From Fomitopsis serialis (lineage: Eukaryota > Basidiomycota > Agaricomycetes > Polyporales > Fomitopsidaceae): a DNA stretch of 25,368 bases. The notes beneath the pieces were generated by a model. The model did not search any database and was not told the origin of the DNA. It worked only from the letters and a program-made list of their open reading frames with translations. The translations under genes and the position numbers were made by a program. Positions 1 through 7,420 of the stretch are shown here, one piece after another; position 1 is the stretch's first letter, and the number at the start of each line of letters is the position of its first letter. Where the stretch lies: positions 1 to 25,368 of the forward strand of contig NW_025955478.1 of the NCBI RefSeq assembly GCF_022376445.1, given 5' to 3'.

Positions 1-104
1 CCGTCTCCGCCTGCTCCCAGTGAGCCGACGAGCTCGGCACCACACTCAAGAGTGGTGCACGCGCCAGGGTCGTCGACGCCGCCGTCGCCGAGCCCGAGTC
101 CCAG

Positions 105-3100
105 TTGTCCGACAAGATGACTCGGTCCTGCGCCCGGGAAGGCATAGGGACGCGACCCCACGTCGCATCCCCGGATGTAGACGAGCTTCTGCTCGTAGAT
201 CCACATGTCGCGTGCTCAGAAATGAGCCGCGACTCAAAATATACAATTATCGCGCCGGACGACGTGCCCGACGCGGCCAGCATCGAGCTCGACGCTCAAT
301 GCGTCGAGCGTCATGCGCACGCGCCGAGAGCGAGCACTCCCAGCGGTAGCGCCGGAAGTACTCCTCTCAATGCTAACCGCCACTTCGACCTCCACACTGG
401 CAGCCACCGCCCGCGTGCAACCGCGTTCCAACCCGGTTCGCACTTCCCAACGGAAGTGCGAGCCGCGCTCTGTCCTTGGACAGCTGAACCCTTCGCGGTT
501 CAGCTGAAGGATCGACCGGTCAGTACCGACCGCCACCTCGCGGTCGGCAACCCCTCCGACGACCTGGCACCTCGCGGTACAAGACCGCCAGATCCTTACT
601 CTCCGATCCTTTCCCTCCGCCCTCGCGCCTCGCATCTCGACTCAGGAGGCTCTCCTCTCGAGTCTCATGACTCTGGCGACACCCGTCGCGGCTCTGGCGA
701 CACACAGCCCAGCCGCACGATCCAGGACTCACACGACCCGCGTGCAAGTCCAGCACCAGGCAACCAGGCTGCGCGAACCACGGGAAACGCGGAGCGAGGA
801 GAATGCGAGGAAATCAGGAAAAGGAAGGAGGGGGAAGGGTGCGGGGCGAGCCTGAAAGACGAGCAGAGAGGCTCAATAAACGCAGGTACGCCCTTGGTGG
901 ACGTATCCCACTCGCCACCGCCTCCTTCTCCAATGCCCACGCTGGCACATGTATCGACGACCACACAGGTCGTCGTATGTATAGCAGGCCAGGAAGGCGG
1001 CACTGTCGTGCTGCGGCACGACCTGACCGTCGTGCCCATTGGTCTGCAAGGTAGCACTATTGCGATATGGGACGACCTCGCGGTCGTACCGTACATTCCG
1101 CGAGGCGACACAGCGGACGCGCCGCAATACACGTCCGACGTGCCCCATCCAGCATTCACCAGCTGTCGCGTAGCGAGATCGAAGCTCGAGGGTACGCCCA
1201 TACTGGACGTACCCAATTCTCCACCGGTCCTCTCGCTCGTACCCAAGCCAGTGTGCACTTCGACGAACGAGAAGTCTGTCGTGCGCACTACTGGCCACAG
1301 GGACGGCCTGTACGCGCTGCGGGACGACCTAAGGGTCGTGCCCTCCCTTTCTCGAGGCAGTATGCCTGTGATACGGGACGACCTCGCGGTCGTACCGGCC
1401 AGTCCGCAAGGCGACACAGTGGACACGCAAAACTGCTCGTCCAAGGTGACTGGTGTCTCCACGAACACGCCTGGAGCTGCAGCAACAGACGGAATGTCTG
1501 TGGTACGCACGGGCGGCCACGATGATCGCGCGAGAGCGATACGGGACGACCTCGCGGTCGTACCGTTCACTTCGCAAGGCGATACGGCGGACGCGGCGCA
1601 AAGCACGCCCGACGTGTTCCACCCAATATTCGCCAGTCGTCGCGTAGCGAGTACGCCGAACTGTTCGCTCGACGTGCAAGCTACCGACCAGCAGCAAGAC
1701 TTGATGCTCGAGGGTACGTCCATACTGGACGTACCCAATTCTCCGCCGGTCCTCTCCCTAGTACCCAAGCCAGTGCGCACTTCGACGAACGAGAAGTTTG
1801 TCGAGCGCGCTACTGGCCATGGAGACGGCATCTACGCGTTGCGGGACGACCTAAGGGTCGTACCCTCCGTTTCTCAAGACAGTATGCCTGTGATACGGGA
1901 CGACCGCGAGGTCGTACCGTCCACTTCGCAGTGCAACGCGCTGGACTTGCAGTACCGCATGTCCGACGTGTACCTTGAGACCGTCACGGTCACCATCCAT
2001 CGCGTAGCGGCCTCAGAGCTCGAAGATACACCCATGCTGGACGTATCCAACTCCCCGCATGCTCTATTGACAGCGCCCTGGTGTACCAACGACTGCGAAG
2101 TCGTATCTGCTGTTCCGCCTAGCGATGCGGCTGACGTGCCATGTCGCACGTCCGACGTACCCTGTTCATCCACGAGCAGCGGCAACATAGTGGAAGGCAC
2201 GCCCTTAAGGGACGTACCCACCTCACCAACATCCGCATCGGCGAACGCGGAGCTCATTGGAAGCTCTGTGGGCCATGACGATCGCACGAAAAAGATACGG
2301 GACGACCTGATGGTCGTTCCCTCCGACTTTCAAGGCAATACGTTTGTGATACGGGACGACCTCGCGGTCGTACCGTCTGTTCTGCAAGGCGACATGACGG
2401 ACGAGCAGCATTGCTCATCCGACATGTCCCAGTCATCTGTACACACTACCGGTGAGTACAGAATGTCGAGAAGGAACAGTACGCCCTCGGTGGACGTACT
2501 TACCTCGACATCTGCCATGCCCACGTTAGTGTGCGTAACGGCGAATGTAGAACCTGTCGTGCGCAATGCCCGCGGCTCGGAGGGCCACCGTCTCTTCATC
2601 TCCGCCTTCATGATCAATTGTGATCATGGAGATGACATCACATTCACATTTCGGGACGACCTTCAGGTCGTACCGGGACCCGTCATTCGCCAAAGCGAAG
2701 TCGGGTACGCACAGCGCTCTGAGCAGCCCGAGATAGCTGTCGGGTCTGTTCAATGCCACCTGGAGGCACCATCCCAAGGTGCCCCGGCCCAAGCGACGAA
2801 GCCAGACATCACCCCGAAGGATGATGCATGCGCCGAGCTCGAAGACACGTCCGTCATCGAGCTCGCATCCGAGCTGAACGAGTGGCGCGTCGAGTCGACG
2901 CATCTCCGCACTCGGGAGGGCATAGGCACACAGTACCATAATAGTACTGTATACCGCGGGGATGAACCCGTACGTGTAGATACACCAGTCACGCGTTCAG
3001 AGATGAGCCGCGACACAAGAAATGTATTGTTATTATCGGACGACGTGCCCGCCACGACGAGCAGCCTGCTCGACGCGACGCGCGACGCGCTCAACGCTAC

Positions 3101-5300
3101 AGGCGTTGGGTGTCACGAGCCCGCGGCGAGCGACCCGAGCGCTAGCGCCTACCGCACTACGCTTGACCGCCACCACCGACCCCCCGTTTTCGACCCCCTC
3201 CACTCTCTGGGCAGCCACCTAGGGCGCCCGTCCGGCGAACCAGACGCGCGCGCCACCCCAACGCGAGTGCGAACTCGCGTTCGCAACAGGCTGGTTGACT
3301 TGCCGCCAGCCCAGTCAGTGGTAACCGACGACCTGGTACCTCACGGTACCAGATCGCCACTTCCTCCCTCTCTGGCTCCTCACCTCACCCCTCTCGGATC
3401 GCGCCTTGACTCTGGCGACCGCTACCGCGGCTCTGGCGACACGAAGCCCAGCCGCGCGACCCAGGACTTGAACACCGCGCGTTCAAGCCCAGCGCCGAGC
3501 CGCAAGATCGAGCGGACCACGAGGAACGCGGATAGTGGAGGTTGCGAGGAGATCCCGAAGGAACGAGAAGGGCGCGAGGAAGGCACGAAGGGAGAGAGGG
3601 AGGAAGGGTGCAGGGCGAGTAGGGAAAGCGAGCAGGAAGGCTCGCAATTCGCAGGTACGCCCTTACTGAACGTACCCGACTCACCTCCGCCTGCGCCAGT
3701 ACCCCCGCCAGCGTACGTATCGACGAACACGGAGTTCGTCGGGCGTACCGCTGGCCACGAGACCAGGACCACAGCATTAGGGGACGACCCGCGGGTCGTA
3801 CCCTTGTCTGCGCACAACAGTACGACGGATGCGCAGCACCACACGTCCGACGTACCCCACTCTCCACTGCCTCCTTCTCCGATGCCCGCGCGAACAGGCG
3901 TATCGACGAACGCGAAGATCGTCGTACGTCCTGTTGGCCACGCACATCGCATGCACAGGCCCTGGTACAACCTACAGGCTGTACCGGGCAGTACGCACGG
4001 CTACACGGCGGACGCGCAGAACCACACGCCCGACGTACCCTGCGCCTCCATGGACACTCCCAGAGCTGCAGCAACAAACGGAACGTTCGTTGTACGCACG
4101 GGGGGCCACGAGGATCGCGCGGAGGCGACGCGGGACGACCTAATGGTCGTACTCTCGGCCCCGCGAGGCGGCACACCTGTGCTACGGGACGACCTCACGG
4201 TCGTACCACTCATCTCGCAATGCGACACGGCAGACGCGCAGTACTGCACGTCCGACGTGCCCCACCTTTCCACGACTGGGCGCCGAGTAGCGGATACGCC
4301 CCAGATGAACGTATCCCTCTCGATGCCGCTTCCATTTGACGTGCCCGCGCTAGCAAGCGTGACGACGAACGTGAAGTTCGTCGGACGTGTTGCTGGTCAG
4401 GAAGACTACACGATCGCGCTCCGGGACGACCGCGAGGTCGTACCGTTCAACTCGCAAGGCAACACGGCGGACGAGCAACACTGCATGTCCGTCGTGTCCC
4501 ATCACTATACGACCGACTGTCGAGTGATGGGTACGGCGTGCATCCTGCCCGACGCACACGCTACCAATCAGCACGATGGGTCGACAAGTGAAGGTACATC
4601 CATGAGGAATGTACCCACTTCGACACATGCCATGTCCGTGCCCACGTCCACACCAGTGAGTGTGATGACGAACAGGGAGCCCGTCGAGAGCAATGCCTGC
4701 GACTCGTCGGGCTACCGTCTCTTCATCTCTGCTTCAATGATCGCGTGTGACCATGAAGACGGCACTTCAGCCCCCAGGTACGACTGCGAAGTCGTACCGG
4801 ATGTCCCACGGGATAGCACGTCTGTGCTACAGGATGACCTCGCGGTCGTACTTTACAATTCGCAAGGATGCACGATGGACTTGCAGCGATGCATGACCAT
4901 TGTGCCCCAGCTCACCTCGACTGCCACTAGTGCAGCGGGTACGTCTAGCTCATTGCTCGACGTACAGGGGGATAACAATCACCATTCCCCGTCCATCGCT
5001 GATCGCTTGTCGGACAGTAGCATCACGCTAGCATCGGCGTCCCAAGACGGATTGCACTTCCGTGAGGAAGTGCAGGTCTCCGGCGGCTTCGACACAGCTG
5101 AAACCCCTGTGGCTCAGTTGGCAAGCCTCAACCGCCACCTCGACTCCTCAGCCAACACTCTCTCCGTGACCCCGGCGCCCCGACGAGCGCGCAGCCCGAC
5201 GATCGCGTATCTCCGAGCGACACGCGAGCTCGAGATTGCGGCCCGACTGCTGCACTACGGACAGTGCAGCGGCCGGCGATTACAGACCCCAACCGACTAG
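105..5300 (+). CDS. Giant repetitive ORF of unknown function encoded by a hairpin array
   Basis: A single uninterrupted frame of 1731 codons with no intron. I do not recognise it. The frame is open back to a stop at 21-23; 105 is the first ATG, so the true start or an upstream exon is uncertain. The protein is hydrophilic with no signal peptide or membrane segment. It is built from degenerate modules of about 90-170 residues with recurring motifs GTPxxDVP, STNxxFVVR, GHxDR, RDDLxVVP and QGDTxDxQ. These motifs are exactly the peptides encoded by the inverted repeats: the hairpin ACGACC/GGTCGT gives DDLxVV, and CGACGAAC/GTTCGTCG gives TNxxFV. A Lys/Glu/Arg-rich block near residues 230-255 recurs near 1150-1180. 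The last 35 residues may be helical. An open frame of this length is very unlikely by chance, so it is or recently was translated. The nucleotide structure seems better conserved than the peptide. It may be an accessory ORF of a retroelement. Confidence 0.45.
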   Translation: MSDKMTRSCAREGIGTRPHVASPDVDELLLVDPHVACSEMSRDSKYTIIAPDDVPDAASIELDAQCVERHAHAPRASTPSGSAGSTPLNANRHFDLHTGSHRPRATAFQPGSHFPTEVRAALCPWTAEPFAVQLKDRPVSTDRHLAVGNPSDDLAPRGTRPPDPYSPILSLRPRASHLDSGGSPLESHDSGDTRRGSGDTQPSRTIQDSHDPRASPAPGNQAARTTGNAERGECEEIRKRKEGEGCGASLKDEQRGSINAGTPLVDVSHSPPPPSPMPTLAHVSTTTQVVVCIAGQEGGTVVLRHDLTVVPIGLQGSTIAIWDDLAVVPYIPRGDTADAPQYTSDVPHPAFTSCRVARSKLEGTPILDVPNSPPVLSLVPKPVCTSTNEKSVVRTTGHRDGLYALRDDLRVVPSLSRGSMPVIRDDLAVVPASPQGDTVDTQNCSSKVTGVSTNTPGAAATDGMSVVRTGGHDDRARAIRDDLAVVPFTSQGDTADAAQSTPDVFHPIFASRRVASTPNCSLDVQATDQQQDLMLEGTSILDVPNSPPVLSLVPKPVRTSTNEKFVERATGHGDGIYALRDDLRVVPSVSQDSMPVIRDDREVVPSTSQCNALDLQYRMSDVYLETVTVTIHRVAASELEDTPMLDVSNSPHALLTAPWCTNDCEVVSAVPPSDAADVPCRTSDVPCSSTSSGNIVEGTPLRDVPTSPTSASANAELIGSSVGHDDRTKKIRDDLMVVPSDFQGNTFVIRDDLAVVPSVLQGDMTDEQHCSSDMSQSSVHTTGEYRMSRRNSTPSVDVLTSTSAMPTLVCVTANVEPVVRNARGSEGHRLFISAFMINCDHGDDITFTFRDDLQVVPGPVIRQSEVGYAQRSEQPEIAVGSVQCHLEAPSQGAPAQATKPDITPKDDACAELEDTSVIELASELNEWRVESTHLRTREGIGTQYHNSTVYRGDEPVRVDTPVTRSEMSRDTRNVLLLSDDVPATTSSLLDATRDALNATGVGCHEPAASDPSASAYRTTLDRHHRPPVFDPLHSLGSHLGRPSGEPDARATPTRVRTRVRNRLVDLPPAQSVVTDDLVPHGTRSPLPPSLAPHLTPLGSRLDSGDRYRGSGDTKPSRATQDLNTARSSPAPSRKIERTTRNADSGGCEEIPKEREGREEGTKGEREEGCRASRESEQEGSQFAGTPLLNVPDSPPPAPVPPPAYVSTNTEFVGRTAGHETRTTALGDDPRVVPLSAHNSTTDAQHHTSDVPHSPLPPSPMPARTGVSTNAKIVVRPVGHAHRMHRPWYNLQAVPGSTHGYTADAQNHTPDVPCASMDTPRAAATNGTFVVRTGGHEDRAEATRDDLMVVLSAPRGGTPVLRDDLTVVPLISQCDTADAQYCTSDVPHLSTTGRRVADTPQMNVSLSMPLPFDVPALASVTTNVKFVGRVAGQEDYTIALRDDREVVPFNSQGNTADEQHCMSVVSHHYTTDCRVMGTACILPDAHATNQHDGSTSEGTSMRNVPTSTHAMSVPTSTPVSVMTNREPVESNACDSSGYRLFISASMIACDHEDGTSAPRYDCEVVPDVPRDSTSVLQDDLAVVLYNSQGCTMDLQRCMTIVPQLTSTATSAAGTSSSLLDVQGDNNHHSPSIADRLSDSSITLASASQDGLHFREEVQVSGGFDTAETPVAQLASLNRHLDSSANTLSVTPAPRRARSPTIAYLRATRELEIAARLLHYGQCSGRRLQTPTD
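438..461. repeat. Ten-bp stem hairpin, unit A
   Basis: Arms TCGCACTTCC and GGAAGTGCGA around the loop caac. The equivalent place in unit B (3260-3281) has a different perfect 9-bp stem, AACGCGAGT/ACTCGCGTT. A near copy at 5053-5074 has TGCACTTCC/GGAAGTGCA, so one C-G pair has become T-A with both arms changed. Confidence 0.85.
481..506. repeat. Ten-bp stem hairpin CAGCTGAACC
   Basis: Arms CAGCTGAACC and GGTTCAGCTG around the loop cttcgc. It lies 19 bp after the 438-461 hairpin. A decayed version follows the related hairpin near 5095-5120, which marks the start of a third repeat unit. Confidence 0.85.
955..975. repeat. Eight-bp stem hairpin CGACGACC (covarying family)
   Basis: Arms CGACGACC and GGTCGTCG with loop acaca. 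Members at 3721-3741 (loop acgga), 4363-4383 (loop gtgaa) and 5905-5925 (loop agtgt) have arms CGACGAAC and GTTCGTCG. The seventh pair is C-G in the first and A-T in the other three. In the large ORF the change replaces Thr by Asn on one side and Val by Phe on the other, yet pairing is intact. Loops differ in all four. Confidence 0.85.
1712..1736. repeat. Ten-bp stem hairpin GGGTACGTCC
   Basis: Arms GGGTACGTCC and GGACGTACCC with loop atact. Relatives near 1192, 2480, 3654 and 5833 have one or two C.A mismatches in the stem. The one near 4591 has GGTACAT paired with ATGTACC, a compensated G-C to A-T change relative to GGTACGT/ACGTACC. Confidence 0.8.
3784..3799. repeat. Loopless 16-bp palindrome
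   Basis: ACGACCCGCGGGTCGT is a perfect palindrome flanked by GGG and, after one base, CCC. It is one of about a dozen hairpins encoding DDxxVVP. Two variants at 2089-2104 and 4777-4798 use ACGACT/AGTCGT with loop gcga, a compensated change from ACGACC/GGTCGT. Confidence 0.8.
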
Positions 5301-5322
5301 AACGGCCTCCCGACCGTCAACC

Positions 5323-5348
5323 CGGCGAGAACTTCACAGTTCTCGCCG
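5323..5348. repeat. Ten-bp stem hairpin just after the large ORF stop
   Basis: Arms CGGCGAGAAC and GTTCTCGCCG with loop ttcaca. It starts 23 bp after the stop codon at 5298-5300, so it cannot be maintained by coding in the large frame. Confidence 0.85.
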
Positions 5349-5715
5349 ACGGCTCTTTCTAGGGACCTCCACCCAACTTCATACCGACCTCTCCGCGGCC
5401 CCCGATATCGCCGGCGACTACGACAGGCACCACGGGTCTCAGATCGCGTACGAACTCTGGAGACCGTGTGTAGGACGGAAGGGTCAGGACGGGGTCAAGG
5501 GAGACGTGGGCGATGGTACGGGAGCCAGAGAGAGAGTCGAGGAGGGTCGTGCAGAAGGAGGAGAGGGGGAAGGGCACGGTGTTGATGAAGAAGACGAGCC
5601 ACCATGCTCGGAAAGCAAAGACGAACCGGAGGACCAGTACGTCGTCATACAGGACGACGCACTCGAGACCCGGACACAGGCGACCGTCGCACCGAGGTGC
5701 ACCGTGTGGTGTGCG

Positions 5716-5739
5716 GTCAAGTACCTCAGGGTACTTGAC
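5716..5739. repeat. Ten-bp stem hairpin in the broken third unit
   Basis: Arms GTCAAGTACC and GGTACTTGAC with loop tcag. It is followed by ACTCGAC/GTCGAGT (5778-5799) and CGACGAAC/GTTCGTCG (5905-5925). All three are perfect although the reading frame of this unit is broken. Confidence 0.85.
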
Positions 5740-6060
5740 ACCCTTGATGGCAAAGACCTATGCGGATGCAAGGCCGAACTCGACGTAGTCATGTCGAGTA
5801 CAGCAAGCGAGCGGGCAGGCTCCAAGACCGACAGTACGCCCTCACCGGACGTACTCACGTCGCCGCCGTCTTTCGTGCCAGGACTCGTACTAGTAAGGCC
5901 GTATCGACGAACAGTGTGTTCGTCGTGCGCACCGCTAATTACGAGGACCGCACGTATATTCCTGTGACAATCACCGCGTCTTGCACAGAGAGTACGTCCA
6001 GCCTGAACTCGAGGTTCGACGTCCCACCCGCCGAGGACTCGGCATGGAGACCTGAGACTG

Positions 6061-6564
6061 GCCGTATGTCCCGCTGCACTACAGCCGTTGTTGCCCGCTT
6101 CGTCGCCACCGTCTTCCGCTGTCGCCACTGCCGCAACACTGTACAACGACCTCATTACCCGCTATCGACATCACGTCCCGCCGTTGCTACTACCACCACT
6201 ACCGACACTGCCACCATTGTCCGTCCCGTCGCCATTGTCATCCCATCGACATTGTCATCCCAGCCATTGTCGTGCTGGCCACTGTCGCTCCCGCCACTGT
6301 GTTCCGCTCTGGCCACCACAACACTGCGCAATGCAACGAGCCCATTTGTCACGTCCCGGTTTGCATAACTCCATCGAGTTATGCATGACAATGGCGGGCG
6401 GCCATACTGCTCACTGACGCGAACTTGCGAGTCGTTGTCTACAGTACGGCGCCACCTTTGTTTTGCTGGTCGCTACCACCAAGGTGTTGTTGCGTGTTTT
6501 ATTCCTTTTTTTTCCTCCTTCCTTTTAGTTTCTCTGGTTATCTCTGGGACCCGTGGTCGTGTCC
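6061..6564. other. Non-coding stretch with CCATTGTC-like short repeats
   Basis: I see no gene here. Between about 6199 and 6310 the motif CC(A/G)(C/T)TGTC recurs loosely in a C/T-rich context. A perfect 9-bp hairpin, TGCATAACT/AGTTATGCA, spans 6362-6385 and is the last element of the hairpin array. A pyrimidine-rich run lies near 6498-6530. Confidence 0.5.
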
Positions 6565-6576
6565 AGTGGGGGAGGG
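6565..6576 (+). other. Candidate polypurine tract
   Basis: AGTGGGGGAGGG lies immediately before the TGTAACGG boundary. In LTR retrotransposons the primer for plus-strand DNA is a purine run that abuts the 3' LTR. The position fits exactly, but the run is short and could be coincidental. Confidence 0.4.
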
Positions 6577-6779
6577 TGTAACGGATATTCCCGTTACAGT
6601 ATATCTTATCTCATATGATTGTTCTTGTTTGTTCGAGGGCTCGTATGGCGCGCCAGCACACCTACGAGACCTCAGTCCTTTACCATCCTCATCGCCCCAT
6701 GTATGCTACGTGTAGACAGTCCCTCTGAATAGAGACTGGGTACAGCGCATACCGGGCCCGAGGATTAAGGGACACTACA
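6577..6779 (+). mobile_element. Candidate 3' LTR of an LTR retroelement
   Basis: The segment starts TGTAACGG, forms a terminal hairpin with CCGTTACA (to 6598), carries a TATA-like TATATC at 6600-6605, and may end at CACTACA. That gives about 203 bp, a short LTR. TG...CA ends and a purine tract before the left edge fit an LTR. The other LTR would lie left of the window, so target-site duplication and LTR identity cannot be tested. The right boundary is a guess. No reverse transcriptase, integrase or gag is visible in the window. Confidence 0.4.
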
Positions 6780-6830
6780 GTCATTAACCGTCACCCAAGC
6801 AGTCAATCATGTTTTCCCCCCAACAAACAG

Positions 6831-7223
6831 GTTCAAACCACGCTGCCAGACGAGTACCGCGTGCTGAGTATGGATGCTCAGGTATTGCCTGGGAATGCGC
6901 ACTCAATTGTGCATCCGTTCCTCTCCCTCGTCATCAACTTGAATGTCGCAACCATGGCCCACAGGGATCGTAAGGACAAGTCCCTCTGCGTTGTCCTCGC
7001 CGTCGGCGACTTTGAAGGCGGGGACCTATGCCTCTACGAGGCCGGCTTGGTTCTTCCGCTCCGTAACGGCGATTTCACTGCTTTTCCTTCGTATCGTTTG
7101 ACTCACTATAACTTACATTTCACTGGTCGTCGCGCGTCAATTGTTCTGCACACGGACAAGGAGATTGAGAAGTGGACTGACGGAGGGCGAAATGGCTGGG
7201 AAGGTAATGCACATTTCATGTAG
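6831..7223 (+). pseudogene. Orphan last exon of a TET/JBP-like dioxygenase
   Basis: A 393-nt exon follows a good acceptor (CAACAAACAG) and ends in TAG. It encodes the catalytic core of a 2-oxoglutarate/Fe(II) dioxygenase of TET/JBP type: AHRD (HxD metal ligands), FEGGDLCLYEAGL, the distal LTHYN histidine, and GRRAS with the Arg expected to hold 2-oxoglutarate. It has the same length as the last exon of the - strand gene at 13654-14046 and about 82 of 130 identical residues, without gaps. No upstream exons of the gene are present in the 6.8 kb to the left. I infer that the gene was split by the retroelement-like block and is now either broken or the owner of one enormous intron. All visible catalytic residues are intact. 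Confidence 0.7.
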
Positions 7224-7420
7224 TACTACGAGTTGTATTCTGCTTAATCCATATGCGTTCCACCCTAAATGAGTTTCTGACACCCGCGATCAACCGTTGA
7301 TAGGGTGAGAAATGCCGGAGTTCGATACCATGTGCGCTTCTGTGCGCTTGCGGCGGACTCGGAGTCTCAAGGTTCACTTATCGGTGCGGCCGCCGACTCT
7401 TCGTTGTCACGTCTCTCACT

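Larger units (their letters stand above)
135..5045 (+). repeat. Tandem duplication of about 2.77 kb (units A and B)
   Basis: Landmarks repeat at a near-constant offset. A CGGG(A/G)(A/G)GGCATAGG box lies at 135 and 2913. A segment encoding SEMSRD follows each box. A purine-rich block lies at about 790-870 and 3540-3640. The first GGTACGCCC hairpin lies at 885 and 3654. Offsets are 2740-2778 bp. Overall sequence divergence is high, but the hairpin positions are kept. Inside unit A there is a younger duplication of about 520 bp (about 1190-1400 against 1711-1920) that is visibly much more similar. Confidence 0.75.
5236..6060 (+). pseudogene. Third, frame-broken copy of the repeat unit (unit C)
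   Basis: Beyond the stop of the large ORF the same module order continues. A purine-rich block (about 5500-5600) is followed by a segment encoding STPSPDVLTSPP, like the NSTPSVDVLTS of unit A. The next expected motif, STN..FVVRT, is encoded by a different frame (from about 5890), so at least one frameshift lies near 5880-5900. No continuous frame covers the unit. It reads as a decayed third copy of the coding repeat in which the hairpins are still perfect. Confidence 0.6.
1..6385. repeat. Array of short perfect inverted repeats (hairpins)
   Basis: I checked 29 perfect stems of 6-10 bp by hand. Spans are 181-196, 287-309, 438-461, 481-506, 526-547, 955-975, 1072-1087, 1485-1501, 1712-1736, 2089-2104, 2609-2628, 2930-2950, 3058-3072, 3092-3108, 3260-3281, 3333-3352, 3467-3487, 3628-3645, 3721-3741, 3784-3799, 4363-4383, 4777-4798, 5053-5074, 5249-5270, 5323-5348, 5716-5739, 5778-5799, 5905-5925 and 6362-6385. 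About a dozen further copies of the ACGACC/GGTCGT type and several with a single mismatch lie between them. Loops are mostly 4-8 nt. The stems belong to several sequence families but recur in a fixed order. The array crosses the stop codon of the large ORF and continues into sequence whose frame is broken. Confidence 0.85.

Noticed and set aside
665..1831. Minus-strand frame of 388 codons inside the hairpin array
   Set aside because: It mirrors the palindromic codons of the + strand frame (recurring TTARSSRI); palindromes keep both strands open. The longer + frame is the better candidate.
105..5300. Envelope-like ORF of a retroelement
   Set aside because: The position before a possible 3' LTR would fit, but there is no signal peptide, membrane segment or cysteine pattern.
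1..6385. CRISPR-like array
   Set aside because: Repeats are not identical, spacers are not unique units of constant length, and the context is a eukaryotic genome.
1..6385. Hairpins as microRNA-like precursors
   Set aside because: Individual stems of 6-10 bp are too short for Dicer processing; longer pairing between different hairpins cannot be judged by eye.
6831..7223. Complete small TET/JBP gene
   Set aside because: It starts at a splice acceptor in phase 0 and matches only the last exon of the homologous gene, so it is an orphan exon.
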